Of a DNA stretch of 15,987 nt, positions 14,917 through 15,987 are shown piece after piece; the stretch's first letter is position 1; each line of letters opens with the position of its first letter. The translations under genes were made by a program, and so were the position numbers. The notes beneath the pieces are model-generated. The model was given only the letters and a program-made list of their open reading frames with translations. It had not been told where the DNA came from and searched no databases. This DNA comes from UBA1543 sp964596375. Its GTDB lineage: Bacteria > Pseudomonadota > Zetaproteobacteria > Mariprofundales > Mariprofundaceae. The stretch spans positions 1 to 15,987 of the forward strand of contig CAZQTO010000044.1 of assembly GCA_964596375.1 (NCBI GenBank), read 5' to 3'.

Positions 14917-15987
14917 ATGACGATTGAACCCAAGGATGATTCATCGGAGAAAACAAAGGAAAAGGATGAAACTGAATTGGATTTATCCGATTCGGCCCTC
15001 TCTGGCGAGGATGGGTACGTCTTGGATCTGGAAGAGGAAAATGACACGGTAACATCTACTGACTCAAGCTCGGAAGAACTGGAGCCCGAGGCAGTAAATC
15101 CGCTTGATGTGGAGGCCGATTTCTTTGATGAGGATTCGCTGGCGGTCTCTCCCGAAGTCGGCAAAAAGGATGCTGGAGATGCTCCCGAAAACGAAAGTGC
15201 CGAAGAATCAGTCACCGTTCCAGATGCCGATGACGAATCGTTGATGGGCGAGGATGAAGCTGCACAAGGCGATGCATCAAGCGAAGCTGCAGAAAAGGAT
15301 GATGTCGCCGAAAAGGATGATGCCCAGGGCGCTCCGTTAAATGAAACATCCTCCGGGCAGGAGAGCAAAACAGCAGAGCAGCCTGAATATCCGGATATAT
15401 TCGATGATTCAAATGAGGTAGCGGCAAAAGACGATGCCGTAGACGCTCCTGAGAATGAGGCATCTTCCGAGCAGGGGGGTAAAGTAGAAGATCAGGCTGA
15501 ATATCCGGATATTTTCGATGACTCAGATAATGTGGCGGCAAAGGATGAAGACCAGACAGCCGAGAATTTGACTGACAGGATTGAAGTGGCAGAACTTAAG
15601 TCTGATACCGGTGAAACAGAAAACGAGCCGGACAGTGAACCGTCGGACGACAGCGGCGAGACCTCGGCGATTGAGACCGCTGCATCGAAGGCTGCTGCAG
15701 AAGAACTGTCTGGCGAAACGCAGGGGAAACACAAGGCAAGCCAGTCGTCAGGAAAATCGTTACCGGTTTCCGCTACAGCATCACAGCCAAAGTCTCGCAT
15801 GGGGATAAGTCTTGCTCTTGGTTTATTCGCGATTATTGGGGCCAGTGGGGCCATATGGATGAGTATCGGCATGTCCGAGCGAATTGCCCGGCTTGAAGCG
15901 CAGCCCGTTGCCGGGTCTCCAGTCGTCGGGGTGTCTGATCAGCGTGAAGAAATCGAGGCGATTGGCAAGCGGGTTGATGAATTGTCC
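14917..15987 (+). CDS. Acidic single-span membrane protein with coiled coil (3' end cut off)
   Basis: Open to the window edge, so only the first 357 codons are visible. The ATG at 14917 follows a strong GGAGGG site. Residues 1-294 are extremely rich in Asp, Glu, Ser and Ala and look disordered. They contain a 38-residue tandem repeat (133-170, 171-208) and three copies of a D-x-F-D-[DE] motif: DFFDED (68-73) and DIFDDS (160-165, 198-203). A basic/serine-rich stretch and Lys-Ser-Arg lead into one hydrophobic segment (about 295-320, GISLALGLFAIIGASGAIW). After it, MSERIARLEAQ and REEIEAIGKRVDEL look like the start of a coiled coil. By the positive-inside rule the acidic half is cytoplasmic and the C-terminus periplasmic. 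HemX-like and FimV-like proteins share this broad layout, but I see no diagnostic motif. Divergent from the ATPase/HD-GYP unit. Function unknown. Confidence 0.85.
   Translation, partial: MTIEPKDDSSEKTKEKDETELDLSDSALSGEDGYVLDLEEENDTVTSTDSSSEELEPEAVNPLDVEADFFDEDSLAVSPEVGKKDAGDAPENESAEESVTVPDADDESLMGEDEAAQGDASSEAAEKDDVAEKDDAQGAPLNETSSGQESKTAEQPEYPDIFDDSNEVAAKDDAVDAPENEASSEQGGKVEDQAEYPDIFDDSDNVAAKDEDQTAENLTDRIEVAELKSDTGETENEPDSEPSDDSGETSAIETAASKAAAEELSGETQGKHKASQSSGKSLPVSATASQPKSRMGISLALGLFAIIGASGAIWMSIGMSERIARLEAQPVAGSPVVGVSDQREEIEAIGKRVDELS
15313..15540 (+). repeat. 114-bp in-frame tandem repeat inside the acidic protein gene
   Basis: Two units, 15313-15426 and 15427-15540, each code for 38 residues running from KDDA to VAA. 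By hand alignment they agree at 86 of 114 bases and 25 of 38 residues, with EYPDIFDDS identical. A degenerate relative seems to lie upstream: DFFDED near codon 68, then KDAGDAPENES. The repeat is thus an old duplication, not a recent one, with the motif preserved. Confidence 0.85.

Noticed and set aside
14901..15368. Serine-rich 155-codon minus-strand ORF
   Set aside because: It is the complement of the Asp/Glu/Ser-rich acidic protein, whose ATG has an excellent Shine-Dalgarno site and whose frame is open to the window edge.

Overview
The window looks like a stretch of a Gram-negative, probably proteobacterial chromosome. Supporting this are the ferredoxin-type NADPH glutamate synthase GltBD, a lipobox-bearing ApbE, an ExeA/GspA-type ATPase, an HD-GYP-derived protein and a dRS3-like dispersed repeat. 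No single gene fixes the genus. I would guess a zetaproteobacterium or a deep gamma/betaproteobacterium, with low confidence. The first ~12.3 kb looks moderately GC-rich and is dense housekeeping sequence. The last ~3.6 kb looks more AT-rich, especially between 14.4 and 14.8 kb, and has the only genes without a clear textbook role.

Layout. On the minus strand are an unrecognised membrane protein (21-893), a dRS3-like repeat and a strong terminator, then gltD and gltB (1082-7175), which overlap by 8 bp. GltB and GltD together form the NADPH-dependent glutamate synthase of ammonia assimilation. A 309-bp divergent intergenic region separates gltB from a plus-strand cluster: panB-panC-panD (4-bp ATGA overlaps), then an ApbE lipoprotein. 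PanB, PanC and PanD supply three of the four enzymes for pantothenate (ketopantoate to pantothenate plus beta-alanine); the ketopantoate reductase is not here. After a 155-bp gap come a PHP-family histidinol-phosphatase-like gene and an overlapping short-chain dehydrogenase gene.

Convergent with these, on the minus strand, is a two-gene unit (12383-14382). It holds an ExeA/GspA-like AAA+ ATPase translationally coupled (TAATG) to an HD-GYP-derived protein that has lost almost every metal-binding residue. Upstream lies a pair of imperfect ~51-bp direct repeats. Reading the other way, after a ~390-bp stretch without a convincing gene, is the start of a large acidic protein, cut by the window edge. 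It has a long disordered-looking cytoplasmic half with a 38-residue tandem repeat and a recurring D-x-F-D-[DE] motif, one membrane span, and the start of a probable periplasmic coiled coil.

The glutamate synthase and pantothenate parts are ordinary. The part worth attention is the right end: an ATPase, a pseudo-HD-GYP protein and an acidic membrane protein, arranged divergently around a repeat-bearing regulatory region. They may form a membrane-associated (pilus-, secretion- or polarity-related) assembly or signalling module. That grouping is inferred from position only.
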